A DNA stretch of 64,000 nt from assembly GCA_947565635.1 (NCBI GenBank), contig CANOGU010000004.1, forward strand, positions 1 through 64,000, given 5' to 3'. The notes under the pieces were generated by a model, which did no database searches, had not been told where the DNA came from, and worked only from the letters and a program-made list of their open reading frames with translations. A program made the translations under genes and the position numbers. Source of the stretch: an uncultured Lactobacillus sp. (GTDB taxonomy: Bacteria; Bacillota; Bacilli; Lactobacillales; Lactobacillaceae). This document shows positions 1 to 8,433 of the stretch, piece by piece (the stretch's first letter is position 1; every line of letters begins with the position of its first letter).

Positions 1-42
1 AAAAAGGAAGAATGAAGTGAAGACTTTATTCTTCCTTTTTCT
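1..42. terminator. Intrinsic terminator hairpin at window start
   Basis: Arms AAAAAGGAAGAAT (1-13) and ATTCTTCCTTTTT (28-40) are perfectly complementary and end in a T run. It probably ends a gene lying before the window and insulates the mannose PTS operon. Confidence 0.7.
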
Positions 43-117
43 TTGTATAGTTTTTTATTTTTTTATATTTTTTTGCTTTATGCAAGCATTTTCACTTAAA
101 AAATGGTATCATATTAA

Positions 118-132
118 AAGTAAACGTATACA
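118..132 (+). promoter_or_regulatory. cre-like catabolite control site upstream of manX
   Basis: AAGTAAACGTATACA fits the CcpA consensus WTGNAANCGNWNNCW at 14 of 15 positions (only the T at position 2 differs). It lies 54 bases before the manX start. CcpA control of a sugar PTS operon is common in lactobacilli; binding here is inferred. I could not assign a convincing -35/-10 pair in 60-117. Confidence 0.45.
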
Positions 133-185
133 TTTATTCTGCTATAAAGTATTCGTGAAGATATTTTGATTAAGGGGGAAATTAA

Positions 186-1181
186 ATGGTAGGAATTGTC
201 CTAGCTAGTCACGGTGGCTTTGCTGATGGAATCTTTCAATCTGCTGAAATGATTTTTGGTAAGCAAGAAAATCTCGCTCATGTGATTTTAAAACCAGATG
301 AAGGTCCAGATGATATTAGAGCTAAGATGGAAAAGGCGGTTGCTTCTTTTGATGATCAAGATCAAGTTTTATTTTTGATTGATCTATGGGGAGGTACACC
401 ATTTAACCAAGCCAATAATCTTGTAAAAGAACATGAAGATACTTGGGCAATTGTTTCTGGTATGAATTTACCAATGGTTATTGAAGCTTTAGGCCAGAGA
501 ATGGGAAGTGACAATGCTCATGATATTGCAAAAGCTATTGTTAAACCAGGTCGTGATGGTATAAAGACTCAACCTGAATCTCTTATGCCGAAAGAAGAAG
601 CGAAAGCAGTTCCAAGTACTAGTTCACAACCACAAGGTGCTATTCCTGAAGGGACTGTTATTGGTGACGGTCATATTAAGTATGTTTTAGCTAGAATTGA
701 TTCACGTCTTCTTCATGGACAAGTAGCAACAGGTTGGACTAAGGCAATGAATCCAAATCGTATTATCGTTGTTTCTGATAATGTTGCTAAAGATAAAATT
801 CGTAAGACAATGATTAAAGAAGCAGCACCAGCTGGTGTACCAGCTAACGTTGTTCCAATCGATAAAATGCTACAAGTAGCCAAAGATCCACGTTTTGGAA
901 ATACTAAGGCATTGATCTTATTTGAAAATCCAGAAGATGCACTTAAAGCTATTGAAGGTGGAATGGACATTAAAGAATTGAATGTTGGATCCATGGCATA
1001 TAGTGATGGTAAAGTGAATGTCAATACTGTTTTGGCAATGGATCAAAAAGATATTGATACATATAAGAAATTAAAAGATTTGGGCGTTAAATTTGATGTC
1101 CGTAAAGTTCCTTCTGATGGTAAACAAAACATGGATGAACTTTTGGATAAAGCTCAAAAATTAGTTGATGAAAAGAAATAA
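186..1181 (+). CDS. manX: Mannose-class PTS EIIAB component
   Basis: A cytoplasmic two-domain phosphocarrier of the mannose/glucose PTS. The EIIA domain (about 1-120) carries the phospho-acceptor His9 in the motif ASHGGFADG. A linker rich in Pro, Ser and Gln (about 125-160) leads to the EIIB domain (about 163-331), with His177 in DSRLLHGQVATGW. It passes phosphate from HPr to the sugar entering through EIIC/EIID. Length (331) and A-B order match ManX/ManL of other Firmicutes. A strong AGGGGGAA ribosome site precedes the ATG. It is first in an operon with the EIIC and EIID genes, and a cre-like site upstream suggests CcpA control. Confidence 0.95.
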   Translation: MVGIVLASHGGFADGIFQSAEMIFGKQENLAHVILKPDEGPDDIRAKMEKAVASFDDQDQVLFLIDLWGGTPFNQANNLVKEHEDTWAIVSGMNLPMVIEALGQRMGSDNAHDIAKAIVKPGRDGIKTQPESLMPKEEAKAVPSTSSQPQGAIPEGTVIGDGHIKYVLARIDSRLLHGQVATGWTKAMNPNRIIVVSDNVAKDKIRKTMIKEAAPAGVPANVVPIDKMLQVAKDPRFGNTKALILFENPEDALKAIEGGMDIKELNVGSMAYSDGKVNVNTVLAMDQKDIDTYKKLKDLGVKFDVRKVPSDGKQNMDELLDKAQKLVDEKK

Positions 1182-1202
1182 ATTATAGGGGGATTTATAT
1201 AA

Positions 1203-2006
1203 ATGAATGCTATTCAGATGATTCTGGTAGTGATCGTTGCCTTCTTTGCAGGTATGGGAGGAATTCTTGATGAATTTCAATTCCATCAACCTCTAGTGGC
1301 ATGTACTTTAATTGGTTTGGTTACTGGTAACTTAACTATTGGTATTATTCTTGGCGGTTCACTACAAATGATTGCTTTAGGTTGGGCTAATATTGGTGCT
1401 GCTGTTGCTCCAGATGCAGCTTTAGCATCAGTTGCTTCAACTATTATTTTGGTTCAAGGTGGACAAGGTCAAAAGGGTATTGGTACTGCGATTGGTATTG
1501 CTATTCCTTTAGCCGTTGCTGGTTTGTTCTTAACTATGTTAGTTCGTACTATTTCTGTTGCCATTGTTCATATTATGGATAGAAAAGCAGAAGAAGCTAA
1601 CTGGAGAGCTATTGACCGTTGGCAAATGATTGCTGTTGCTTTACAAGGTTTACGAATTGCTATTCCAGCTGCATTATTACTTGCTATTCCAGCTTCTGTT
1701 GTTCGTGCTGGCTTAAATGCAATGCCAGCATGGTTAAACGAAGGTATGACCATCGGTGGTGGTATGGTTGTTGCCGTTGGTTACGCTATGGTTATTAATA
1801 TGATGGCTAGCCGTGAAGTATGGCCATTCTTCATCATTGGTTTCTGTTTGGCAGCCGTTAAAGAATTAACTTTGATCGCTCTTGGTGGTATTGGTATTTC
1901 CCTTGCTATTATGTACCTTGCTCTTGAAGGTTCTAAGGGTGGAAACAACAATAACTCTAATTCTGGTTCAGGCGACCCATTGGGCGACATCCTGGATGAT
2001 TATTAA
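1203..2006 (+). CDS. manY: Mannose-class PTS EIIC permease
   Basis: An integral membrane component that, with EIID, forms the sugar channel of the mannose-family PTS. The protein is strongly hydrophobic throughout, with a typical start (MNAIQMILVVIVAFFAGMGG) and the conserved region around GSLQMIALGWANIGAAVAPD. The last 20 or so residues are polar and Asn/Ser/Gly-rich before an acidic end, the usual EIIC C-terminal tail. Length 267. It follows manX by 21 bases with a GGGGG ribosome site and is cotranscribed with manZ. This EIIC/EIID pair is also the known receptor for class IIa bacteriocins in related bacteria, although the sequence does not show sensitivity. Confidence 0.95.
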   Translation: MNAIQMILVVIVAFFAGMGGILDEFQFHQPLVACTLIGLVTGNLTIGIILGGSLQMIALGWANIGAAVAPDAALASVASTIILVQGGQGQKGIGTAIGIAIPLAVAGLFLTMLVRTISVAIVHIMDRKAEEANWRAIDRWQMIAVALQGLRIAIPAALLLAIPASVVRAGLNAMPAWLNEGMTIGGGMVVAVGYAMVINMMASREVWPFFIIGFCLAAVKELTLIALGGIGISLAIMYLALEGSKGGNNNNSNSGSGDPLGDILDDY

Positions 2007-2035
2007 AATTTGAGCGAGAGGAGGCTAATTATATA

Positions 2036-2965
2036 ATGACTGAAACTGCACAAAAGAAATTAACTTTAAGTAAATCAGATCGTATTAAGGTTTGGTGGCG
2101 TTCTACTTTCCTTCAAGGTTCATGGAACTATGAAAGAATGCAAAACGGTGGTTGGGCTTACAGTTTAATCCCAGCATTAAGAAAATTATATCCTGAAAAG
2201 AAAGATCTATCCCTTGCATTAAAGAGACACTTGGAATTCTTTAATACACACCCATACTTAGCATCACCTATTATCGGTGTTACTCTTGCTTTGGAAGAGG
2301 ATAAGGCTAACGGTGCGGATGTTGATAACACTGCTATTCAAGGTGTTAAAGTTGGTATGATGGGACCTTTAGCCGGTGTTGGTGACCCGGTATTTTGGTA
2401 CACTGTTCGTCCTATTATTGGTTCATTAGGTGCTTCACTTGCTTTGAGTGGTAACATCTTAGGACCTATCTTGTTCTTTGTATTATGGAATGTAATTCGT
2501 ATGGCATTCTTATGGTACACTCAAGAAATGGGTTACAAAGCTGGTACTAAAATTACAGAAGATGCTTCAGGTGGTTTATTACAAAAGATTACCCGTGGAG
2601 CTTCTATGATGGGTATGTTTGTTATCGGTGCTTTAATTGAGCGTTGGGTAACAATTAACTTCAAACCAGTTGTTTCAAGCGTTCCGCTTCAAAAGGGTGC
2701 TTATATTGATTGGAACACCCTTCCAAAAGGAGCAGAAGGTATTCACAAAGCTTTGAGTGAATACAACTTAGGTAATGGTATGGCCTTAGATAGAATTAAG
2801 GAAACAACCTTACAACAAAACTTGGATAGTTTAATTCCTGGTCTTGCTGCAGTTCTATTAACTTTCTTATGTATGTGGTTATTAAAGAAGAAAGTTTCAC
2901 CAATCGTTATCATTATTGGTATCTTTGTTGTTGGTATTGTAGGTCACGTAGTTGGCTTACTATAA
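2036..2965 (+). CDS. manZ: Mannose-class PTS EIID component
   Basis: Partner of EIIC in the membrane complex of the mannose-family PTS. The EIID family is recognisable from the N-terminal stretch with STFLQGSWNYERMQNGGW, the central GMMGPLAGVGDPVFWYTVRP motif, and hydrophobic segments at about 145-160, 190-205 and 275-309. Length 309 is usual for the family. It lies 29 bases after manY behind GAGAGGAGG. A terminator hairpin follows directly, so manXYZ form one unit and manO after it is read through or has its own start. Confidence 0.95.
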   Translation: MTETAQKKLTLSKSDRIKVWWRSTFLQGSWNYERMQNGGWAYSLIPALRKLYPEKKDLSLALKRHLEFFNTHPYLASPIIGVTLALEEDKANGADVDNTAIQGVKVGMMGPLAGVGDPVFWYTVRPIIGSLGASLALSGNILGPILFFVLWNVIRMAFLWYTQEMGYKAGTKITEDASGGLLQKITRGASMMGMFVIGALIERWVTINFKPVVSSVPLQKGAYIDWNTLPKGAEGIHKALSEYNLGNGMALDRIKETTLQQNLDSLIPGLAAVLLTFLCMWLLKKKVSPIVIIIGIFVVGIVGHVVGLL

Positions 2966-2978
2966 CAATTAATCAGAT

Positions 2979-3010
2979 AAGAAACGGTCTTGTTTAGACC
3001 GTTTTTCTTA
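2979..3010 (+). terminator. Terminator after manZ
   Basis: AAGAAACGGTC and GACCGTTTTTCTT form a hairpin with a T-rich 3' arm between manZ and manO. Partial readthrough would lower manO expression relative to manXYZ. Confidence 0.65.
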
Positions 3011-3030
3011 TATATGAAAAGGTTTTTTAT

Positions 3031-3393
3031 ATGGTTCAATCATTAAATACAAAATCAGAGTATGTAGATGCTGCGACTTGGTTTAGAGGAATTCCTACAT
3101 ATGGAAAAGTTTTAGTCGGAGATAAAGGATTTGAGTTTTATAGTGATAATAATCCAAATGACTATGTACAGATTCCTTGGGATGAAGTAACCATTGTAGT
3201 TGCGGATGTATATTTTGGTGGAAAATATATTCCTCGTTTTAAGATTTGTACTAAAAAAAATGGCAGTTTTATTTTTGCTGCGAGACATGTAAAGCCAACT
3301 TTACGCGCTATTAGAAAGCATGTACCAGCAGATAACATGAGAAAAGCTCTTACCATTTGGCAAAAAATCAAACGGAATTTCACGCGAAATTAA
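3031..3393 (+). CDS. manO: DUF956 family protein, mannose PTS-associated (ManO-like)
   Basis: A 120-residue soluble protein of the DUF956 family, which is almost always encoded directly after mannose PTS genes in lactobacilli and streptococci and is often named ManO. Its biochemical role is not established; a regulatory part in the mannose PTS has been proposed. No membrane segment or catalytic motif is visible. The central beta-rich region (FYSDNNPNDYVQIPWDEV, then GGKYIPRFKI) resembles a PH-like fold, which is only an impression. The start follows AAAAGG with usual spacing. The coding region ends on a palindrome (3376-3391) noted separately. Confidence 0.85.
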   Translation: MVQSLNTKSEYVDAATWFRGIPTYGKVLVGDKGFEFYSDNNPNDYVQIPWDEVTIVVADVYFGGKYIPRFKICTKKNGSFIFAARHVKPTLRAIRKHVPADNMRKALTIWQKIKRNFTRN

Positions 3394-3425
3394 ATAAAAA
3401 TATCAAAAATAATTTCTTAAAATAG

Positions 3426-3479
3426 AAGGATTGAGTATCATTTTATCTAAAAGGAGACATGGTATCTCAGTCTTTTTTT
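3426..3479 (+). terminator. Probable terminator after manO
   Basis: An imperfect inverted repeat (GGATTGAGTATCA against TGGTATCTCAGTC) is followed by TTTTTTT. It would end the mannose operon just before the IS element. Confidence 0.45.
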
Positions 3480-3509
3480 AATACTCTTGTTTAAAAAATA
3501 AAAATCGCA

Positions 3510-4603
3510 AATTGCAATAATAAATTGAATACTTTTAGTTAAGCTGCTTGATAGATTAGATCTAATTCTCTTTCAAAGATTTCATCTGGTGTATGATAGG
3601 CCAGTATGTTTCTTGGCAAAGAATTGCACCAGGTTTCAATATCAATGATGTCTTGTAAAGAATAGTTAGCTATTGCTTCTCCTTTAGGAATGAATCTGCG
3701 AATAAGACCATTGTGTCTTTCAACTGTTCCCTTATCACAAGAAGTGTAAGGATGAGCATAGTAAACTAAAGTATTTGATACGTCTTCTAAGTTTGAAAGA
3801 TCTGCAAACTCTGAGCCATTATTAGTGGTAATGGTTTTAAAAATATCATTCCGGTGTTCGCTGGGAGTTCTTTAAAGGCCTGCATGACACTGACAGAAGT
3901 CTTGTCGGGAATACGTATAATGAAGAATTCACGGCTCATGCGCTCAGATAGAGTTAACAATACCTCATCATCTTTAGTTTTATGTCCGAGAACTAAATCG
4001 CATTCCCAATGACCGAATTCATTACGTTCACTAATTTCTTTTGGACGTTCTTCAATGCTTCTGCCAAGTTTTTTCTTGTTTTTGCGAACACGATGAAGCT
4101 TAGTATTGCGTTTAAGCTTCTCTGGTAAGTCGTAATTATAGCGAATTTGCCAGCAGCAGTGGCACGATTACTGCAAACATCAAGCGACCAGCCGTCTTTA
4201 AAGAAATGTTTGTGGACATAGTGAATGAATTGAGTTTTCTTTAGAAAGTCTGATTTGCGCCCACAATTTTTACGATGAGCTTGATATACATCATGTCCTT
4301 GAGAGGCCTTATATCTTTTGACTTTGCCATGATACAGTTTTACAGTACCGCGCTTAACCTCATAGCTGATAGTAGAAGGAGAACAGTTAAGTTCACGGGC
4401 AATTGCACGCAAAGACCACCCATCTTTCAAACGCAATTGAATAATAACTCTTTCCTCGAATGATAAATGCTTGCCTTTAAGGTGCTGATTCATGGTAGAA
4501 TGTAAAGAGTCCATTTTGACCTCGTTTTGGTAACTACATTCTATCAAACAGGTCCGAATGGACTTTTTATTTTTCTAAAGTGTTCAATTTGATTTTACAA
4601 TCA
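3510..4603. mobile_element. Decayed IS30-family insertion sequence
   Basis: About 1.09 kb bounded by imperfect inverted repeats of about 28 bases: AATTGCAATAATAAATTGAA... at 3510-3538 and the complement of 4575-4602 (GATTGTAAAATCAAATTGAA...). The only gene inside is a minus-strand IS30-type transposase with two frameshifts. I saw no clear target-site duplication in the flanks. The element sits between manO and the amino-acid permease genes. It appears immobile by itself, though an intact copy elsewhere could act on its ends. Confidence 0.75.
3539..4514 (-). pseudogene. IS30-family transposase, two frameshifts
   Basis: The transposase is readable only by joining three frames. The N-terminal part (start at 4514 behind GAGGTC) gives the IS30 HTH region, with LSFEERVIIQLRLKDGWSLR and REL-CSPSTISYEVKRG. 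Frame is lost near 4144-4150, after the motif CSNRATAAGKF. A second frame continues with YDLPEKLKRNTKLHRVRKNK, FGHWECDLVLG and TLSERMSREF, the DDE-type catalytic region. Frame is lost again near 3862. The third frame gives KTITTNNGSEFADLS, CDKGTVERHNGLIRRF and then the stop at 3539. The catalytic residues survive in pieces, but no intact enzyme can be made. Each break is a single-base change, so the decay is recent. Confidence 0.85.
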
Positions 4604-4655
4604 ACGAAAAAATAAAAATAAATTTTTTAGATACTTATTTTTTGTTAAAAAGTTC

Positions 4656-4684
4656 TTGGCATTACTGTCTACCTGTATTAAAAT
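4656..4684 (+). promoter_or_regulatory. Candidate promoter for the tandem permease genes
   Basis: TTGGCA (4656-4661) and TAAAAT (4679-4684) are separated by 17 bases. Transcription would start near 4691, giving a leader of about 74 bases that contains two hairpins. Confidence 0.4.
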
Positions 4685-4709
4685 GGCATTAATCAATTTG
4701 TTGATATTT

Positions 4710-4743
4710 AAAAACTAGCTCTCACTTGACTGCTAGTTTTTTT
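4710..4743 (+). terminator. Leader terminator/attenuator hairpin before the permease gene
   Basis: AAAAACTAGC and GCTAGTTTTTTTT form a hairpin with an eight-T run that ends 21 bases before the permease ATG and directly before its ribosome site. A small hairpin (ATCAA...TTGAT, 4691-4704) precedes it. With the promoter at 4656-4684 upstream, this placement suggests attenuation rather than termination of an earlier gene. The leader is too short for a T-box and I recognise no known riboswitch. Confidence 0.5.
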
Positions 4744-4764
4744 TATAGGAGTGGCATTTAAGTA

Positions 4765-6159
4765 ATGAAAAATAAAAAGTCAATGCCTAAGTTAAAACGT
4801 TCTATGACTGCTGGTCAGATGGAAATGATATCTTTAGGCGGAGCAATCGGGGTTGGGTTATTCATGGGCTCTACCTCTACTATTAAATGGACAGGTCCTT
4901 CTGTATTATTAGCCTATATGTTTGTGGGATTAATCTTATATATCGTAATGCGTGCATTAGGAGAAATGTTATATGTAAATCCAGGGACTGGGTCTTTTGC
5001 AGATTATGCAACTGAATATGTGCATCCATTAGCTGGATACTTAGCTGAATGGGCAAATGTCTTTGAATATATAGTTGTAGGAATGTCTGAAGTGGTCGCG
5101 GCAACAGAGTACTTAAAATTTTGGTGGCCGCAAGTTAATGCATTTTGGTCAGGGATAATTATTATTTTGTTTTTAGTTTTGGCAAACTTGGCTAGTGCTA
5201 AGGCATATGCCTCTCTTGAATTCTGGTTTGCAATGATTAAAGTTGTAACTATTATTTTGATGATTATTTTAGGCTTTATTGTTATTTTCTTTGGCGTGGG
5301 TAATGGTGGAAAGCCAACAGGTTTTAGTAATCTGTGGTCTCACGGAGGCTTCTTTACTGGTGGAGTAAAAGGATTTTTCTTTTCAATGTCAATTATTGTA
5401 GGTTCTTATGAGGGAATCGAATTGTTGGGTATTTCTGCTGGTGAAGTTGCTAATCCAAAGGATGCTGTTGTAAAAAGCGTAAAATCAGTTTTATGGCGAA
5501 TCTTGATTTTCTACGTTGGTGCAATTTTTGTTATTGTGACTATTTATCCATGGAATGAATTAAGCAATATTGGATCACCCTTTGTAACTACTTTTGCCAA
5601 AGTTGGAATTACGGCGGCTGCAAGTATTATCAACTTCGTTGTTTTAACGGCAGCTTTATCTGGTGCCAATTCTGGAATATATTCGTCTAGTCGAATGTTG
5701 TTTAAATTAGCTCATGATGGGGATGCTCCAAAGACATTTGGTCATATTTCGAAGCGTATTGTACCTAATCATGCTATCTTAGGTATTTCTGGGGGAATAT
5801 TGATTGGATTTATTTTAAACATGATTGCTGCTACGATAAGTAAATCTACGCAAGATCTATTTGTCATTGTTTTCTCGTCCTCTGTCTTGCCAGGAATGAT
5901 ACCATGGTTTGTAATTTTACTTGCAGAATTAAAATTTAGACGTAACAATAAAGATTTATTAGTAGATCATCCGTTTAAGTTACCATTATATCCTCTGTCT
6001 AATTATTTTGCGTTTGTAATGTTAATAGTTATTGTAATATTCATGTTAATTAATCCAGAAACTAGAATTTCTGTTTTAGTTGGAGCCGCTGTACTAGTTA
6101 TAGCAACAATTGTTTATCTAATACGACATAAAAAGGATGGAGTAATCAATGAAAGATAA
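4765..6159 (+). CDS. Amino-acid permease, APC superfamily (AAT-type), copy 1
   Basis: A membrane transporter of 464 residues with about 12 hydrophobic segments. The N-terminal cytoplasmic tail is followed by the APC first-helix signature ISLGGAIGVGLFMGS, then a conserved GTGSFADYATEY loop. This pattern fits the amino acid transporter (AAT) family of proton symporters; the substrate cannot be assigned. It is followed by a very similar gene that starts within its last 11 bases, so the pair arose by tandem duplication and is translationally coupled. Expression is probably controlled by the hairpin just upstream. Start chosen at the ATG after AGGAG. Confidence 0.9.
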   Translation: MKNKKSMPKLKRSMTAGQMEMISLGGAIGVGLFMGSTSTIKWTGPSVLLAYMFVGLILYIVMRALGEMLYVNPGTGSFADYATEYVHPLAGYLAEWANVFEYIVVGMSEVVAATEYLKFWWPQVNAFWSGIIIILFLVLANLASAKAYASLEFWFAMIKVVTIILMIILGFIVIFFGVGNGGKPTGFSNLWSHGGFFTGGVKGFFFSMSIIVGSYEGIELLGISAGEVANPKDAVVKSVKSVLWRILIFYVGAIFVIVTIYPWNELSNIGSPFVTTFAKVGITAAASIINFVVLTAALSGANSGIYSSSRMLFKLAHDGDAPKTFGHISKRIVPNHAILGISGGILIGFILNMIAATISKSTQDLFVIVFSSSVLPGMIPWFVILLAELKFRRNNKDLLVDHPFKLPLYPLSNYFAFVMLIVIVIFMLINPETRISVLVGAAVLVIATIVYLIRHKKDGVINER

Positions 6160-7528
6160 TAAAAATCATCCGCCTAAATTAAAAAGATCCATGACTGCTG
6201 GTCAAATGGAGATGATATCATTAGGTGGAGCAATTGGTGTTGGTTTATTTATGGGATCAACATCAACTATTAAGTGGACTGGACCATCTGTATTATTAGC
6301 GTACATGTTTGTCGGATTAATCTTATATATTGTAATGCGTGCATTAGGTGAAATGTTATATGTAAGTCCAGGTACAGGATCATTTGCAGATTATGCAACT
6401 GAATATATTTCTCCATTAGCTGGATATTTGGCTGAATGGGCAAACGTATTTCAGTATATTGTTGTTGGTATTTCAGAAGTTGTGGCAGCAACAGAATATT
6501 TAAAATTTTGGTGGCCTAAAGTTAGTGTTTTTTGGTCTGGGATAATTATTATTGTATTTTTATTATTAGCAAATTTAGCTAGTGCGAAAGCATATGGAGC
6601 ATTAGAATTTTGGTTTGCAATGATTAAAGTAGTGACAATTATCTTAATGATTATTTTAGGGCTATTAGTAATTCTAGTTGGTGTCGGTAATCACGGACAT
6701 CCTGTAGGTTTTAATAATTTATGGTCTCATGGAGGATTCTTTACGGGTGGAGTAAAAGGCTTTTTCTTCTCGATGGCAATAATTGCTGGTTCTTATGAAG
6801 GAATAGAGCTTATTGGTATTTCTGCTGGCGAGGTTGCAAATCCTCAAGAAGCAATTGTAAAGAGTGTAAAATCAGTTTTATGGCGAATCTTGATTTTTTA
6901 CGTTGGTGCAATTTTTGTAATTGTGACTATTTATCCTTGGGACCAACTAAGTAATATTGGCTCACCATTTGTAGAAACTTTTACTAAGGTAGGAATTACG
7001 GCAGCTGCAAGTATTATCAACTTTGTTGTTTTAACAGCAGCCTTATCTGGTGCAAATTCCGGTATATATTCATCTAGTCGAATGTTGTTTAAACTTTCGC
7101 ATGAAGGAGAAGCGCCAAAAACTTTTGGAAAGTTATCAAAGCATATTGTTCCTGATCGTGCAATAATTGGAATTACAGCTGGCATTTTGATTGGTTTTAT
7201 TTTGAACCTAATAGTTTCAACTATGAATAAATCTATGGGAGAACTATTTGTAATAGTCTATAGTTCTTCTGTGTTACCAGGGATGGTAGCGTGGTTTGTA
7301 ATATTAATTGCCGAATTAAAATTTAGAAAAAACAATTTACATTTAATGGAAAAACATCCATTTAAATTACCTCTTTATCCTTATTCAAACTATTTTGCTT
7401 TTGTAATGTTGTTAGTAATTGTAGTTTTTATGTTTGTTAATCCAGAAACTAGAATCTCTGTAGCGGTAGGAGGGGGAGTACTAGTATTAGCAACGATCAT
7501 TTATCTAATTAAACATCGAAAGAAATAA
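6149..7528 (+). CDS. Amino-acid permease, APC superfamily (AAT-type), copy 2
   Basis: A 459-residue paralogue of the preceding permease, mostly identical along its whole length, including the ISLGGAIGVGLFMGS helix, the KFWWP loop and ITAAASIINFVVLTAALSGA. Differences cluster in the tails and in loops such as the segment after LWSHGGFF. The start lies inside the end of copy 1, with an AAAGGATGGAG ribosome site in its coding region, so the two are translated from one message. Keeping two intact copies suggests different substrate range or a dosage benefit. A terminator follows. Confidence 0.9.
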   Translation: MKDNKNHPPKLKRSMTAGQMEMISLGGAIGVGLFMGSTSTIKWTGPSVLLAYMFVGLILYIVMRALGEMLYVSPGTGSFADYATEYISPLAGYLAEWANVFQYIVVGISEVVAATEYLKFWWPKVSVFWSGIIIIVFLLLANLASAKAYGALEFWFAMIKVVTIILMIILGLLVILVGVGNHGHPVGFNNLWSHGGFFTGGVKGFFFSMAIIAGSYEGIELIGISAGEVANPQEAIVKSVKSVLWRILIFYVGAIFVIVTIYPWDQLSNIGSPFVETFTKVGITAAASIINFVVLTAALSGANSGIYSSSRMLFKLSHEGEAPKTFGKLSKHIVPDRAIIGITAGILIGFILNLIVSTMNKSMGELFVIVYSSSVLPGMVAWFVILIAELKFRKNNLHLMEKHPFKLPLYPYSNYFAFVMLLVIVVFMFVNPETRISVAVGGGVLVLATIIYLIKHRKK

Positions 7529-7532
7529 TTTT

Positions 7533-7567
7533 AAAATCATCCTCTGTAAGAAAGAGGGTGATTTTTT
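7533..7567 (+). terminator. Terminator after the tandem permeases
   Basis: AAAATCATCCTCT and AAGAGGGTGATTTTTT form a stable hairpin with a T run. Confidence 0.8.
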
Positions 7568-7692
7568 ATAAGACATAATATTAGCTTATAGTGAGAAAAT
7601 AGTGTTAATTTTAGCTTGTAGTATTTACTTTTTAAAAGTTTTAATTTATAATCAATTCAACTGTTAAAAAGTAAGTTAAAGGAGATAGCAAC

Positions 7693-8433
7693 ATGAAACC
7701 AATTATTGGTATTTCTGGTTCTGTAATTATTGATGATAGTGGAATTTTTCCAGGCTATCGTCGTAGCTATGTTAATGAAGATTATGTTGATTCTGTCGTC
7801 CAAAATGGCGGAATACCCTACATTATTCCTTTTAATGGGGATGAAGAAGTAATTAAGGAACAGCTTTCAAATGTTCAAGGATTGATTTTATCTGGAGGAC
7901 ATGATGTTGATCCTCATAACTATGGTGAAGAACCTGAACAAAAATTGGGAGATATTTGGCCTGAGCGTGATCAATTCGATATGCGTTTATTGAAATTAGC
8001 TGAAGAAAAGGAAATTCCAGTTTTAGGAGTCTGTCGTGGTGCTCAGATAATAAATGTTTATCACGGTGGAACGCTATATCAAGATCTCAGTTATAGAAAA
8101 GAGAAAACGTTAAAGCATAATCAAGGACAGACACCTACTTTGCTTACACATACTGTAAAAACAGTTGTAGGTACAAAAATTGCTGAATTATTGGGGAAAG
8201 AAAAATTGCAAACTAATTCTTTTCACCATCAATTAATTAAAGATGTTGCACCTAATTTTAAAGTGGCCGCTCGCTGTGTAGATGGAGTAGTGGAGGCAAT
8301 TGAAAATGAAGATGCGTCAGTCATTGCGGTTCAATGGCATCCTGAAATGCTTCACCGAGTAGTTTCTTATCAAAATAACTTATTTAAATATATCATTGAT
8401 ATGGCAAAGACAGAGGAAGTTATTAATAAATGA
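7693..8433 (+). CDS. C26-type glutamine amidotransferase (gamma-glutamyl hydrolase, PuuD-like)
   Basis: A cytoplasmic class I glutamine-amidotransferase-fold hydrolase of 246 residues. The nucleophile Cys is in the elbow VLGVCRGAQIINVY and the catalytic His/Glu are in VQWHPEML. Family members such as PuuD split gamma-glutamyl bonds (for example gamma-glutamyl-GABA). The substrate here is unknown. It overlaps the next permease gene by four bases (ATGA), which suggests that the permease brings in a gamma-glutamyl compound or exports a product. Start after AAAGGAGAT. Contrast the paralogue at 31321-32004, which has lost these residues. Confidence 0.88.
   Translation: MKPIIGISGSVIIDDSGIFPGYRRSYVNEDYVDSVVQNGGIPYIIPFNGDEEVIKEQLSNVQGLILSGGHDVDPHNYGEEPEQKLGDIWPERDQFDMRLLKLAEEKEIPVLGVCRGAQIINVYHGGTLYQDLSYRKEKTLKHNQGQTPTLLTHTVKTVVGTKIAELLGKEKLQTNSFHHQLIKDVAPNFKVAARCVDGVVEAIENEDASVIAVQWHPEMLHRVVSYQNNLFKYIIDMAKTEEVINK

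Noticed and set aside
4682-4717. Leucine/isoleucine-rich leader peptide (MALINLLIFKN) overlapping the attenuator hairpin before the tandem permeases
   Set aside because: No ribosome site, and the best promoter would start transcription near 4691, after its ATG.
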